Shown in pieces: positions 10,268 through 20,700 of a stretch of 64,000 bases of DNA (positions within the stretch are counted from its first letter, which is position 1; every line of letters starts with the position of its first letter). Source of the DNA: Tritrichomonas musculus (taxonomy: Eukaryota > Parabasalia > Tritrichomonadida > Tritrichomonadidae); assembly GCA_039105265.1 (NCBI GenBank), contig JAPFFF010000006.1:2604001-2668000 (forward strand), in the 5' to 3' direction. Below the pieces are notes generated by a model. That model did no database searches, was not told the origin of the DNA, and was given only the letters and a program-made list of their open reading frames with translations. The translations under genes were made by a program, and so were the position numbers.

Positions 10268-11002
10268 ATGAGTTTTTATCATGAAACGCAATCTACGCAA
10301 ACAGATGGATCTAAAAAAGTCACAGAACATAAAATCATAAATTCTGTTCAGTTTTATTCTAAGAGATTTGACGTAAGACTAATTAAGACCAAATTATTTG
10401 AAATTGTTCCTGATGATGAATATTGGGAAACTTTAGAATATTTTGTATTTGGATATTGCTCAAAAGCTCGGTTTGATGAAGTGACAAGCCTTTATTTAAG
10501 AACAAACGAATCAAGATTATTACATAATGATTTAATTCGTGCTATTTTATTCAACGCGCATTATTCTTTAGTTCCTCCGCCTGGGATTCATGTCACCCGA
10601 AAGCCAAAAATCCAAAAAAAGTATCAAATGATTCAATGTAACCGCGTTTTAGCAAAAAAAATAGAACCCATGACTCTTGCTGAATTGAGAATTTTACCAT
10701 CTGTAGATAAACTATCAGAAAGAATTCGTTTTATTTTGGCTAACAGAAACCCTGGAGATTTAACTATTGATAATCCAACAATAGACCTAATTTATAAGGA
10801 ATTAATCAATTTTATATTGTATATTCTCAAGAAAACCGTTGAAATATCGTCAAAAGATTACATGCACCCAAAAGATATTATATTATCTGTAGATCAGATT
10901 TCACATATTCTTCAAAATGATCAAAGTGCAATAGAAATTATGTCACCTAAAATATTTGAAAAGATTGCAATATTATCATCACATAATTCCAAATCGTCAT
11001 AA
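10268..11002 (+). CDS. SAGA complex Ada1/Tad1-like subunit
   Basis: The protein has 244 residues. Around residues 35-110 it has the Ada1-type pattern: a conserved YWETLEYFVFGYCSKARFDE segment, then LLHNDLIRAILFNAHYS followed by PPPG. In SAGA-Tad1 family members this N-terminal block precedes a histone-fold dimerisation region. Here the C-terminal helices (about 170-240) with DIILSVDQISHIL could be that histone fold. Ada1/TADA1 is a core architectural SAGA subunit that pairs with Taf12. The length is short compared with yeast Ada1. The ATG at 10268 is preferred over an out-of-frame ATG at 10261. It is divergent from the MFS gene. Confidence 0.7.
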   Translation: MSFYHETQSTQTDGSKKVTEHKIINSVQFYSKRFDVRLIKTKLFEIVPDDEYWETLEYFVFGYCSKARFDEVTSLYLRTNESRLLHNDLIRAILFNAHYSLVPPPGIHVTRKPKIQKKYQMIQCNRVLAKKIEPMTLAELRILPSVDKLSERIRFILANRNPGDLTIDNPTIDLIYKELINFILYILKKTVEISSKDYMHPKDIILSVDQISHILQNDQSAIEIMSPKIFEKIAILSSHNSKSS

Positions 11003-12032
11003 TTATCTTTTTAATTTTTTTCAACGGAATGAAGAAAAAATGATTTATTCCAAAGAGATTCATTTTATATGCATTTTCTGATCAAGTAATTTAAGTCACG
11101 ATCAGCATCTAATGGATATTCCAACCTATTATGTTTTATTATTATATTCTCAAGAGATATAGATTCATGCATACCTATACAATAATATCGAAAGATAATT
11201 TAAATGATGTTCAACAATTTTTTTTATGATGTTCATAAATATATATATAATAAATGTTTATAATATCTGAATATTTTCTTTTTTGTTTCATTTTATTTTA
11301 TTATAACTTGTTCAAATAAAGAAATATATTAACTTTAATAATGTTTGCTCACTCATATCTTAAGGCATTTTTAAAAGATTTCATTGAGAAAATTAATATC
11401 AGTTTTTTGCAATTCATGTTTTCAAGAGTAGAAAAAGTTTCAAAAGATAAATCATATTATATTATGCAAAAATCATTCTTCATTTTACATACTTATCATT
11501 TAATTTATAGAAATCTAAAATGATATTATTACAAGATCGATTGAATTAATTTTTTTATTAAACATTTTCATATAATAATGGTGCATTTAATATTTTATAA
11601 CTTTTTTTTATACAAAAACATGGAAAATGTTTGAAGAAAAAGTTTAAATTCGAACTTTTTGAATACCAAAAATGGTTTCTCAGAGCAACCCTATTTGGTC
11701 TGGTATTACAAAGTACAAGATACTATTGACGCAGAATCTTTTGGATAAAAGTTAAATGGATCATAAATAGGACCTCTAGATGTAAAATCGATATTAGAAG
11801 TATGGCAAGAGTTACGAACCCTTTTGGTATTGTAAAACAGTATTTCGGGTTTTCAATTAGATTTAACAGTTAAGTGGATAATTGAGCAGTAATCGTTGCA
11901 TTGCTCTCTTTAAAAAGGTAATTTATTTCTTTAATTCCGCTGATTTCGTTTCACATGACTTTATCATTGGATACCAATTTCGTTTTACAAACAGCTGTAT
12001 AAACGATAAATTCGTTAATCTTAATTTTAGAG
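11003..12032. other. Intergenic region left of the CRESS-like element
   Basis: This is AT-rich sequence with no convincing gene; the small open frames at 11341 and 11882 lack any recognisable feature. The part from about 11640 is somewhat less AT-rich and may belong to the integrated viral segment's noncoding region. A weak stem (AACCC near 11815 with GGGTT near 11850) is present. I find no clear target-site duplication. Confidence 0.35.
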
Positions 12033-12497
12033 TCATGCTTCCACTATTACCTTTACATATCCATTATAATCCCCTAATCCAAATGTGTTATAGGCACTTA
12101 TGTTGATTAATTTACCTACACCTGTTAATAAATTGAGCTGTGTATCTTCATTTAGGAGATTTAGAAACAAAATGAAAATGCTTTCTTGACCATCTGGTTT
12201 ATAAATTAAGACATAAAAGTGTCCTCTTTGAATATCAAATATATTACTGTTTTCAATTTCTGTTATATTAACTTGAGTTATTGTATCTGTATTTCTGAAA
12301 TATATCTTGGTAAATTTTCCAATTATTTTTGGAGGTTGAGGTATTTGTAATATTCCTTTTTTTATAAAATATTGATAGGCTTTATTAATTTGTTCTGTGC
12401 TTAATGGTCCATCGTGATTGAGAGTTCTTTTTCTTATAATTTGCCCTTTTTTGGTATGATAGTAATTATTTTGAGGATAACGTGGGTAAGAATACAT
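12033..12497 (-). CDS. CRESS element ORF, possible second capsid-like protein
   Basis: This intact 154-residue ORF lies 14 bp downstream of the capsid ORF. The N-terminus is Tyr/Pro/Arg/Lys-rich (residues 1-26), like a nucleic-acid-binding capsid arm. The C-terminal 90 residues are beta-rich. Their order of elements parallels the neighbouring capsid protein: GHFYVLIYKPDG here against ALVYVPQG there, then a polar loop with NEDTQLNLLTG against EPNQNVILSG. On that basis it may be a diverged duplicate or minor capsid protein. This is a by-eye alignment only; an unrelated structural or accessory protein remains possible. Confidence 0.5.
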   Translation of the reverse strand: MYSYPRYPQNNYYHTKKGQIIRKRTLNHDGPLSTEQINKAYQYFIKKGILQIPQPPKIIGKFTKIYFRNTDTITQVNITEIENSNIFDIQRGHFYVLIYKPDGQESIFILFLNLLNEDTQLNLLTGVGKLINISAYNTFGLGDYNGYVKVIVEA

Positions 12498-12511
12498 TTA
12501 TATATATGATA

Positions 12512-13003
12512 TCAGAACGTAATGGAATAATTAATTGTTGCAGATATCCCTCCTTGGATAGCTTCATCACCACTTTGATAAATTGGTCTAAATACGAGAT
12601 ATATTTGATCACCTGAACTTAAATTACGTGCTAGCCTGGTTGATTTATTTACAAGAACACCAGGTAATGCTAAACCTGATAATATAACATTTTGATTTGG
12701 TTCATATATACTCGCTGCATTATCGATAGTGCCTGTATTTAATTGAGATGGAATGGTTCCTTGGGGAACATATACTAATGCATATTGAAGAGGAATATTC
12801 CATATATTAACTAATGAAATATTGAAATTTTTGGCTTTCCTCATTCCTAATTCATTTGCTTGATTTACAATTGCTACACCGGCTGTTGGTGAATATGTAT
12901 GAGCAGGTTTATCATTGGTATCTGTGATATTAAAGGTTTCATTTGAATATTTTGTTCGTCTAACTGGACGTGGATAAATCGGATACCTATTTCGAAAAGA
13001 CAT
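12512..13003 (-). CDS. CRESS virus-like capsid protein
   Basis: This intact ORF has 163 residues. An Arg-rich N-terminal arm (residues 3-18) is followed by a predicted jelly-roll-sized beta domain. Two stretches are typical of capsid proteins of protist-associated CRESS viruses as I know them: ALVYVPQG (about 75-82) with YEPNQNVILSG (about 100-110), and TRLARNLSSGDQIYLV (about 122-137). It ends in a hydrophobic strand (INYSITF). It forms the middle of three same-strand ORFs with gaps of 14 and 34 bp. The uninterrupted frame contrasts with the broken Rep opposite. Whether it is expressed in the host is unknown. Confidence 0.7.
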   Translation of the reverse strand: MSFRNRYPIYPRPVRRTKYSNETFNITDTNDKPAHTYSPTAGVAIVNQANELGMRKAKNFNISLVNIWNIPLQYALVYVPQGTIPSQLNTGTIDNAASIYEPNQNVILSGLALPGVLVNKSTRLARNLSSGDQIYLVFRPIYQSGDEAIQGGISATINYSITF

Positions 13004-13037
13004 AAATAAAAATGAATTTTTTAGGTTGGTTGTTTAT

Positions 13038-13421
13038 TTATTTATTGTCTGTTTTTACCATGACAATCTCAACATTATTTGTATGAGTTGGACGTCTATC
13101 GTATCTATTCGCACGATATCGTTGTGCTGGAATAACTAAAACGTAATTGTCAAGGCTTATTGAGTGACTTTCAATATATTGCCTCATGGATTGAACGGAA
13201 TGGAACAGGATCGTTGTGGGTTTTTCGTTTGACATAATTGGTTGACTGGATACTTGGATATCTTGGTTTTGATATTGGTTATAAATATATAAAGCAGCAT
13301 TATCATTAAAATCATAGTTAATAAATTCTTCAGCATCTTTGTTTCCGAGATAAGGTGTTGGTGTATCTGTGAAATTAAATGGGTCAGGTTCATTGTTTCC
13401 ATTAAATGGAAATGACTCCAT
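13038..13421 (-). CDS. CRESS element ORF of unknown function
   Basis: This intact 127-residue ORF is the first minus-strand gene after the Rep-capsid intergenic region. The N-terminal half is acidic and Asn/Asp/Pro-rich. The C-terminal half (about 68-127) is a compact alpha/beta-looking segment ending in a basic patch (AQRYRANRYDRR) and a short beta strand. I do not recognise it. Its place ahead of the capsid suggests a viral accessory or minor structural protein; that is inferred from position only. Confidence 0.5.
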   Translation of the reverse strand: MESFPFNGNNEPDPFNFTDTPTPYLGNKDAEEFINYDFNDNAALYIYNQYQNQDIQVSSQPIMSNEKPTTILFHSVQSMRQYIESHSISLDNYVLVIPAQRYRANRYDRRPTHTNNVEIVMVKTDNK

Positions 13422-13559
13422 TGTTGTTTTTAATAAAATGAATTGTTAAAACGGTTTTTGTTGTTTTAACGGTTATATTTTCAAAATTTTAATAAAATTA
13501 AGTTCCTCGTTGTAAATTATAAACGGTTGGCTCACTTTTTTTCAAAAGTGATGCAAAAT
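13422..13559. promoter_or_regulatory. Candidate replication-origin/promoter region of the CRESS element
   Basis: This is the short region between the divergent capsid-side and Rep-side genes. It has three same-strand copies of ACGGTT (near 13450, 13470 and 13523), which could be Rep-binding iterons. A perfect 7-bp hairpin, CACTTTT with AAAAGTG around a 4-base loop, lies at about 13533-13550. The canonical nonanucleotide TAGTATTAC is absent, so an origin assignment is tentative. The region could instead hold only promoters. Confidence 0.4.
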
Positions 13560-14439
13560 ATGAATGCTCATGGAAAACATAAGACACTAAGAAGCAGAAA
13601 ATGGTTCGGTACAATATAGGATAATGACGATTTGGAAATGGTAAGGAATTTACAAAATGATCAAAAATGTACTTATCTTATTATATCTGCACTTGATCAT
13701 ACAAAAAATGATGAAAATGAAGTCAATGGTGTTAAATGTGATCATTATCATGTTTTTTATCAGTTATTAAATCCGAGGGCTCATTTGCCTACAAAATCTG
13801 CTCATTGGGAAATCTCAAGATCGATTTCAGGTTCAAATAATTATTGCGAAGAAAAAGGTACTCCATTATTATTACATGGTGTTATATATTTGGATAATAA
13901 TAATAAGGAAGATTGTTTGGCATTTGTGAATGCTTGTAAAAGTTCCACTCCAAAGGAGATGATTGATGGACCTTTTTCAAAGCTTTACGCTCAGTATCGG
14001 ATGTTTGCTGGTGAAATTCGCAATCAGTATAGAATAACTTCTATTATACAAGGGGAATTGATCAATAAGTGGTATTTTGGAATTTTTGGATCTGGAAAGA
14101 CATCAAAAGCAGCTGCCGAAAATCCTGACGCTTATTGGAAAAATACCAATAAGTGGTGGGATGGTTATAATAATGAAGACGTTGTTATAATTGATGATTG
14201 GTCTCCAAATCACGAATGTTTGACATGGCCATTTAAAGATTTGGTCGGATAGATATCCGTTTAATGCCGAAACAAAATGGTCTTCTATGTTTATAAGACC
14301 AAAAAAGATAATTATTACGTCAAATTATTCTATTGAGGAATGTTTCCATAATGAGCAAGATATTGCAGCAATCAAAAGACGTTTCAAGGTTACTAAATTT
14401 ATGACTTTGAAAAAGTTTGATAATAATGAAATTTCTTAA
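13560..14439 (+). pseudogene. rep: CRESS virus replication initiator (Rep), broken
   Basis: Translation from the ATG at 13560 gives a rolling-circle Rep with motif I-like RKWFGTI. This is followed directly by an in-frame TAG (13617-13619). The frame continues with HUH motif II (DHYHVFY) and a motif III region with YCEEKG, where the Lys is four rather than the usual three residues after Tyr. The superfamily 3 helicase domain has Walker A FGSGKTSK (about 14090) and Walker B VVIIDDW (about 14185). A +1 frameshift near 14247 then ends that frame at 14252. The remaining part, with motif C-like IIITSN (about 14315) and a basic tail, runs in the next frame to a TAA at 14437-14439. Both lesions indicate a dead gene, barring sequencing error. 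The domain order is complete. Confidence 0.85.
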
Positions 14440-14921
14440 TAAATTTTCTCATCAAAATAAGTTCAAGAGTTGGTGCTTATTTAATATCAAGGATTTTAGA
14501 ACCAAAACTTTGCATCTGTAGAATACAGTTTTTATTATCTAATCATATTCTTACCAAAATACTAGTTAATAAATTAACATTTTCTTGATTTGAAACATTA
14601 ACATATTTGTTTTAAACCAAAAAATTAATAATATTCGGAGTATTGTCTTTTGCCGATAGATTTCAAAACACCAAAAAGTGAGGTTACTGAAAAGTCAATT
14701 ATTATTTTAAGAAATATCTGCCTTCTATACTTGCTATCAGTTTTCAATTAGATTTTCATATTACATCATGACTTTTTAATGAATATATCATAATAGAAAT
14801 ATCAATTTTTGTATTGTTGATATTCATTATATATATAATCGATTATATAATTCGTAGTTAACATATGACACATCTATGAGTTCATATGGGATGTGCTTAA
14901 CTAAACGAATGTGAAGCAAAA
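14440..14921. other. Intergenic region right of Rep
   Basis: This is AT-rich sequence with no ORF or repeat I can support. It may contain the right viral-host junction, but no duplication with the left side was found by eye. Confidence 0.3.
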
Positions 14922-15530
14922 ATGACCCGTATGCGACAGGTATTCGATTCGTGTCAGTGTGTTCGGCGTAAATGCCTCACGGGACTACGTCCCGGTCCTG
15001 AACAACCATCACTAGTGATGAGACTCATCATCATCAACTACTACTACCTCATTTCTGGCAAAGGATATCCTCATAAGGAGGTCCTTTTTTTGATTTTCAC
15101 GAAAACTGTCATTTTGAGAAAACACCAATTTCATCATTTGAACTTTCATTTTTTAACCCTGTTAGAAATAAGCAAACCAACACTTGACACAGTTACCACA
15201 AACAGTTCACAACTCAATTACCTCGAACGAATCATCCTCAGGAAATACCCGCAATGGAAACGTCTTGCAATCGAGTATCACGACGATATGACTTAATGGA
15301 TGAACACATTGACGAAATCTCTAAAATTGAATCAAAACCAGAATCACTTCACACAAACATCACGAATGGTGCAATATACAGTTATAAGGAACTCGATTTG
15401 AGTAGGATAGCAATGCTATTGAAAATACTCGAATTCTCATTTTAATTTGCGTAAGCCATTTGATTTATATTTTTAGAAATTATTTTTGTTTCGCAAAAGC
15501 GAACCAATTACTACTACCTCATTTTCTTAA
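14922..15530. other. Palindrome-rich, less AT-rich insert with remnant open frames
   Basis: This block differs in composition from its surroundings. It carries a GC-rich hairpin (CGGGAC with GTCCCG around TAC, about 14979-14993), the palindrome CATCACTAGTGATG (about 15007-15020), the interrupted palindrome GATGAG-A-CTCATC just after, and GGATATCC (about 15063). It also carries TTCGC-AAAA-GCGAA (about 15491). A 16-bp direct repeat, TACTACTACCTCATTT, occurs at 15039-15054 and 15509-15524. Two overlapping open frames (14922-15296 and 15254-15445) have a plausible hydrophilic coding look in their second half but match nothing I recognise. A decayed mobile or viral fragment is the most likely explanation. 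Confidence 0.45.
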
Positions 15531-15725
15531 TAAAGTTATTTTTAAGCATAAATGCGAATCATCAAAATCATCCAATTGAAAGTTTTTTTTTTACAAATTT
15601 GAAAAGATATATTCAAAAAGTAAAACATTTTGGTTATATAAATTTTTGAATAAGTTGAAAATTTTATCTTTTAAAAAGTCCAAAATCATTTCAAGAAAAT
15701 TTGAGAGGAATGGTCTTCATCAAGA

Positions 15726-17420
15726 ATGAAACGTGGTGGAAAGACAAAGAAAAAAAACCAAGGCGGCTTAGGCTCAGCATTAATTAACTCTAAGACTAAA
15801 AGGCGTCAAAAAACTGGTGAAGGAAACCACGGTCCCACCAAGTATCAATTTCCAGATACAGATATTGCTCCAGAAGATCGTCTTCGTTCCATGACAGATG
15901 ATTATACACTTGGCGATTTTGTAACTGAAGCCAAGCTTAACGGTAGATCATTTGAAGCATTGAAAGGACATGTTAGGATTGTTGATCGAGAGCAACTCAC
16001 AAAAGAAGCATTTGAATCACTTTATCGTACCCCAGAACAAATAGAAACAGAAAATCGACTTCGAAATCGACTCATTATCCCTAGAAGGCCTAAATGGGAT
16101 GAAAATACAACAGCAGAAGAACTTCACGAACTTGAAACAGCAGAAATCATAGAATGGCGTCGTGCTCTTTCTGTCCTTGAAGAACAAGATAATGTTGTTT
16201 TATCTCCGTTTGAAAAAAATCCTGAAGTGTGGAAAGAATTATGGAGAGTTCTTGAAAGATCTCAAGTTGCTGTTTATATTATCGATTCACGTGATCCAAT
16301 GGCTTTCTTTTCATATGATTTTATCAAATATATGAACGAATTAGATTTACCAATTTTGATAGCGTTAAATAAAGCTGACCTTGTTCCTCAACCTATACGA
16401 GATGAATGGGCTAAATATTTTAACAGCATCCAAACGATTATATCAGAAGATGAAAGTGATAACGACAGTGATATTATTGATAACGAAACTGAAAACAACA
16501 ATAATAACAACGATAACAACGATACTAATAATGATAACGATAATACAAATGATAATTCTGATGCTCTTAATAATGAAAAAACAAATCAAAAAACGAAATT
16601 CAGCTTCCACTTTGAGTTTGTTTCAACAATTCAATCTCGTACAGAAGGAGTTCTTACACCAAAAGAACTTGTTCTCAAGGCAAAAACACTTGCAAAAAGC
16701 CCAGGACGTGATGGAAAAGTGACTGTTGGATTTGTTGGTTTTCCAAATGTTGGTAAATCATCGATGCTTAACTCTGCTGTTGGTCGAATTTGCGTTCGAT
16801 CTAGCATGACTCCAGGTAAAACTAAGCATCTCCAAACAATTAATATGGAAGAAGATGGTATTACAGTTTGTGATTGTCCTGGACTTGTTTTTCCACTTTT
16901 CCAACAGAGTAGAGCGGCTATGGTTTGTAATGGTGTACTTAGCATTGATCAAATGACTGATTGGCTTGGCCCAGTTCAAATTTTATGTCAAAGAATTCCA
17001 TCAGAAGCATTGAATATTCTTTATTCAACAAAAATGCCACCACCTTATTGCAATGCTCACGATTTTCTTGTTGGTATTGCCAAAATCAAAGGATTTGTAA
17101 CTGGCCATGGAAATCCTGACGAAGCTCGAGCTTCAAGACTTGTTTTGAAAGATTATGTTGCAGGAAAGCTTATTCATTGCGAATTACCACCAGGAACGAG
17201 ACTAAAACCTGATGAAAAAGAAAAAGAAGAAGGCGAAAATGTAGAAGATAAAGAAGATAAAGTAGTTACGGATTCATTGGATAGACCAGTTGGAGATGTA
17301 CCTTCCATGGAAGAAGTTGCTGCACAATTACCCACAATGCCTCAAGAAAAATCAAAGAAGCCGGTGAAAACAGTTGTTCCTAAGCGAAAAGGCGTTGTAA
17401 GAATAGCAACATTCGAATAA
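15726..17420 (+). CDS. LSG1: Large-subunit GTPase LSG1 (60S export adaptor recycling)
   Basis: This 564-residue protein has the circularly permuted G-domain of the YlqF/YawG family. The G4 motif NKAD (about 214) precedes G1 GFPNVGKSS (about 338), followed by TPGKTKH and the G3 motif DCPG. The N-terminal region has signatures of LSG1: IPRRPKWDENTTAEELHELE, EWRRALSVLEE and SPFEKNPEVWKELWRVLERS. LSG1 releases the export adaptor Nmd3 from cytoplasmic pre-60S particles. An Asp/Asn-rich insertion (about 245-290) sits between G4 and G1, where other LSG1 proteins also have variable linkers. The N-terminus is basic and the C-terminus is Lys-rich. The start is the first ATG. Confidence 0.92.
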   Translation: MKRGGKTKKKNQGGLGSALINSKTKRRQKTGEGNHGPTKYQFPDTDIAPEDRLRSMTDDYTLGDFVTEAKLNGRSFEALKGHVRIVDREQLTKEAFESLYRTPEQIETENRLRNRLIIPRRPKWDENTTAEELHELETAEIIEWRRALSVLEEQDNVVLSPFEKNPEVWKELWRVLERSQVAVYIIDSRDPMAFFSYDFIKYMNELDLPILIALNKADLVPQPIRDEWAKYFNSIQTIISEDESDNDSDIIDNETENNNNNNDNNDTNNDNDNTNDNSDALNNEKTNQKTKFSFHFEFVSTIQSRTEGVLTPKELVLKAKTLAKSPGRDGKVTVGFVGFPNVGKSSMLNSAVGRICVRSSMTPGKTKHLQTINMEEDGITVCDCPGLVFPLFQQSRAAMVCNGVLSIDQMTDWLGPVQILCQRIPSEALNILYSTKMPPPYCNAHDFLVGIAKIKGFVTGHGNPDEARASRLVLKDYVAGKLIHCELPPGTRLKPDEKEKEEGENVEDKEDKVVTDSLDRPVGDVPSMEEVAAQLPTMPQEKSKKPVKTVVPKRKGVVRIATFE

Positions 17421-17703
17421 ATTTTTTGATTAATATTATTATTATTATTTAAATATAAATTTAAATCAATTAATATTTTGCATTTATACTATTTTCATGC
17501 CATCGAAATATAATCAAATGCTTGAAGGTGATAGGAACAATAGAGATTGTAACTAGATTCATATTTCAAAGACAAATATCTTCAGAAACTTAAGATTTTA
17601 AACATCAAAACAAAATAGATTATATTCATTTATTTATTTAGATAAAAATTATTTCGAATCATTTGTTAAACAAACATTATTTCAAATGATCAATTATAAA
17701 ATC

Positions 17704-20700
17704 TTATGGAGTTTCCGGTCCCGTCAATTTTTTACCCATACCAACAACATCGCTCATTTTTGCTTCGTTGTTGTTGTTGTTGTTACTGTCGGGCATGTCT
17801 TCTTGGACGCTATTTTCATCTGCTGATCTCTTTTTTTCTTGCTCGTCCTTTTCCTTTTCAGCTTGTTCAGCTTCTTGAGCCCATTGCTCATCTTCTGTTA
17901 ATCCTCGAAGTGTCTCCTTCAACGATTCATACATCTGATCACGTTGACTCTCGACTTCTTCATAAGAAAGCTCTTTAACTGGAATTATACGAAGGAATAA
18001 ACCAATAATTAAAGAACCAAATCCAAATGCAAGGGAAGATAACCAATGAATCCATGTTAAATGATGTGTTTGGAAGACCTTGCCACCAAATTCAACAATA
18101 ATGGCTTGGACACCAGCTACACCAACGAAAATAATTATGAACAATGGATTCGAGAATATTCCATCGAAGAACTTTTGGGCTTTGGCGACAATCCGAGAGT
18201 TAAGAAGATTGAAAACTTGGCAAAAAACAAAAGCATTGAAAAGAAGAGTATAATGTTGTGTACTGTGGTCTTTGATATCATTCCAAATATTATCACCAGC
18301 AATTAATATAATAAGAAGGACAATGATTTGGTAAACAGATTGCCCAGCGATATTTGTCAATAATATTGAATTGAGAAGCTGAACTTTTCTTCCATAAGGT
18401 GGACGATGAAGGAGGTAATTTCGTGGTCTTTCTGTTGCAAGGGCAAGGGCACCAAAAGTATCCATAATAAGATTGACCCAAAGAAGTTGAATTGGCTTTA
18501 ATGGGCTTTCTCTCCAAACACATGAACCAAGGAATGAAATAACTAATGCAGAGACGTTAACTGTCAATTGGAATTGAAGGAATCGTCTAACATTATCGAA
18601 TACACATCGTCCCCATAAGATAGCCATTAAGATAGATTTGAAGTTATCATCTAGAATGCAAATATCAGATGCTTCTTTTGCAATTTCTGTTCCACAAAGA
18701 CCCATTGATAGACCGACATGGGCAGTCTTAAGGGCAAGTGCGTCATTTGTTCCATCACCAGTAACAGCAACAACTTCACCAACTTCTTTGAGAATACGAA
18801 CAAGCCTGAATTTGTCCATTGGCATTGAACGGGCCAAAACTTGCAATTTTGGAAGCTTTTCAAGAAGCTCGAGTTTTGGAGTCTTTCTAAATTCGTTTCC
18901 TGTCATGCATACTCCATCTGGTGTAAGAATTCCACATTGTTTGGCAATAGCTTTTGCTGTTTCAATGTTATCTCCAGTAACCATTCTAACAATGACACCA
19001 GCTGTATGGCAATCTGCAATAGCTTGAGGAACTTCTGGTCTAAGAGGATCACTGATAGCAGCAATACCGATGATAATTAAATCCTTTTCAGCATTTTCAG
19101 CAGTACTATAATCTCCTCCAACACGATATGTAATCAAAAGGCATCGAAGCATTTGTTTAGAATACTCTAAAAGCTGATCGCTAATTTTCTTTTGAACTTC
19201 TTCGTTCAAAGGTTTGATTGACCAATCTGAATCAATATATCTTGTGCAGAAATTCAAAACTACATCTGGACCTCCTTTACAATTAACTAATACTTCATCT
19301 GGATTAACTGGACTTTTAATAATTGTTGTCATTCTCTTTCTGTCACTATCAAAATCATATAATTCTAATGATGGATTGTTCTTTCTTTCTTGTATGTAAT
19401 CAAAGCCCATTCTTTCAACATATAAACAAAGGGCACATTCAGTGCTTTTACCATCATAAACCAATACGCCATTTTCATCAGCTGTAACAGATCCTTTTGT
19501 GTTAACCGAAATTCCAATACCAAATATCTTTTTCAAGTCTTCTGGGAATTCTGGTAAGTTATTAACATCGTAATCTTTTAATCCTGTGTAAAACTGGGTA
19601 ACTGTCATACGATTGGTTGTCAAAGTTCCTGTTTTATCTGAGCAAATATTAGAAGCACCACCCATAGTTTCACATGCATTCAAATGACGTACGAAGTTGT
19701 TGTCTTTCATCATTCTTGACATTGAGTATGAAAGGGAAATAGTAACTGCCAATGGAAGTCCTTCTGGAACTGCACATACAAAAATCGTAACAGCAACAAT
19801 GAAATGTTGAACTAAATCGCTGAGGTAGCTCCATTCCCATTTTATCTTTGAAATATCAATAGCCCATCTGATTAAAAGCACAATAAATGTGAGAAGTGCA
19901 CCAACCATTCCGATGTATGTAATAATTCTTGCAAGATAATCTAGTTTTTCTTCAAGTGGAGTTTTTTCTTGATTTGAATCTTGTTCTGCCATGTGCGCAA
20001 AAACAAGCCCTGTTTGAGTATTGGGTCCAACTGCAACAACAACCATGTATCCATCACCATTTTCAATAGTGCAACCTGAACAGCAAAACGGATTCTCTTC
20101 GGAAATTGAAACGGGCAAAACTTCTCCTGTAACGGCTGATTCATTTAATTTTAGTTCACGACCACTAATAAAGATACCATCTGCAGCTACCTTGTTTCCA
20201 TTATCAAGATATAAAATATCTCCAACAACAATTTCTGTTGAATTGAGTTTAATACGCTCACCATTTCGAATTACTGGTGTAAGATTATCATTTTTCATTC
20301 TATTGATGTTTGTAAAAGCTTTTTGTTGCCTATAGTTAGTAATTGCTTGAACAAGTGACACAATAAGAACCGCAACAAGAATAGAAACACTATCAATCCA
20401 TCCAAGTTTTTCGCCTGGGGGTGGAAACACAAGAACAAGGACAAGTGAAACAACTGCTGAAACCATTAAGATAATAAGCATTAAATCAAGAAGAGCTTCT
20501 AGGAAGAGCTTGCAAAAAGATTTTGTTGGGGGATCAGGAAGTACGTTGGCTCCAAATGCTTTCTTCCTTTCCTCTATTGAATTCATGTCAACAATACCTT
20601 TATCTTGGCTTGTTTTAAGTTCGGATAGGATTGAATCAACGCCGCCCATGTTGTTAAGAACAGACATGTCACGTTGCTCCATTAGGCTCTTGTAGTCATT

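Larger units (their letters stand above)
12033..14439. mobile_element. Integrated CRESS-DNA virus-like genome (endogenous viral element)
   Basis: This 2.4-kb segment has the size and ambisense layout of a whole small circular Rep-encoding ssDNA virus genome. Three ORFs on the minus strand, one with capsid features, are transcribed away from a Rep gene on the plus strand. A 138-bp intergenic region lies between them with repeated ACGGTT words and a hairpin. It sits between ordinary parabasalid genes (Ada1-like at 10268 and LSG1 at 15726), so it appears integrated. CRESS viruses are known from Entamoeba and Giardia (Naryaviridae, Nenyaviridae, Vilyaviridae), and the capsid here resembles that set. 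The Rep gene carries a stop and a frameshift, so this copy cannot replicate itself as read. Exact junctions with host DNA are not visible. Confidence 0.75.

Noticed and set aside
16381-16945. Alternative frames inside LSG1.
   Set aside because: The long frame has a full set of family motifs; the others have none and overlap the Asn-rich insertion.
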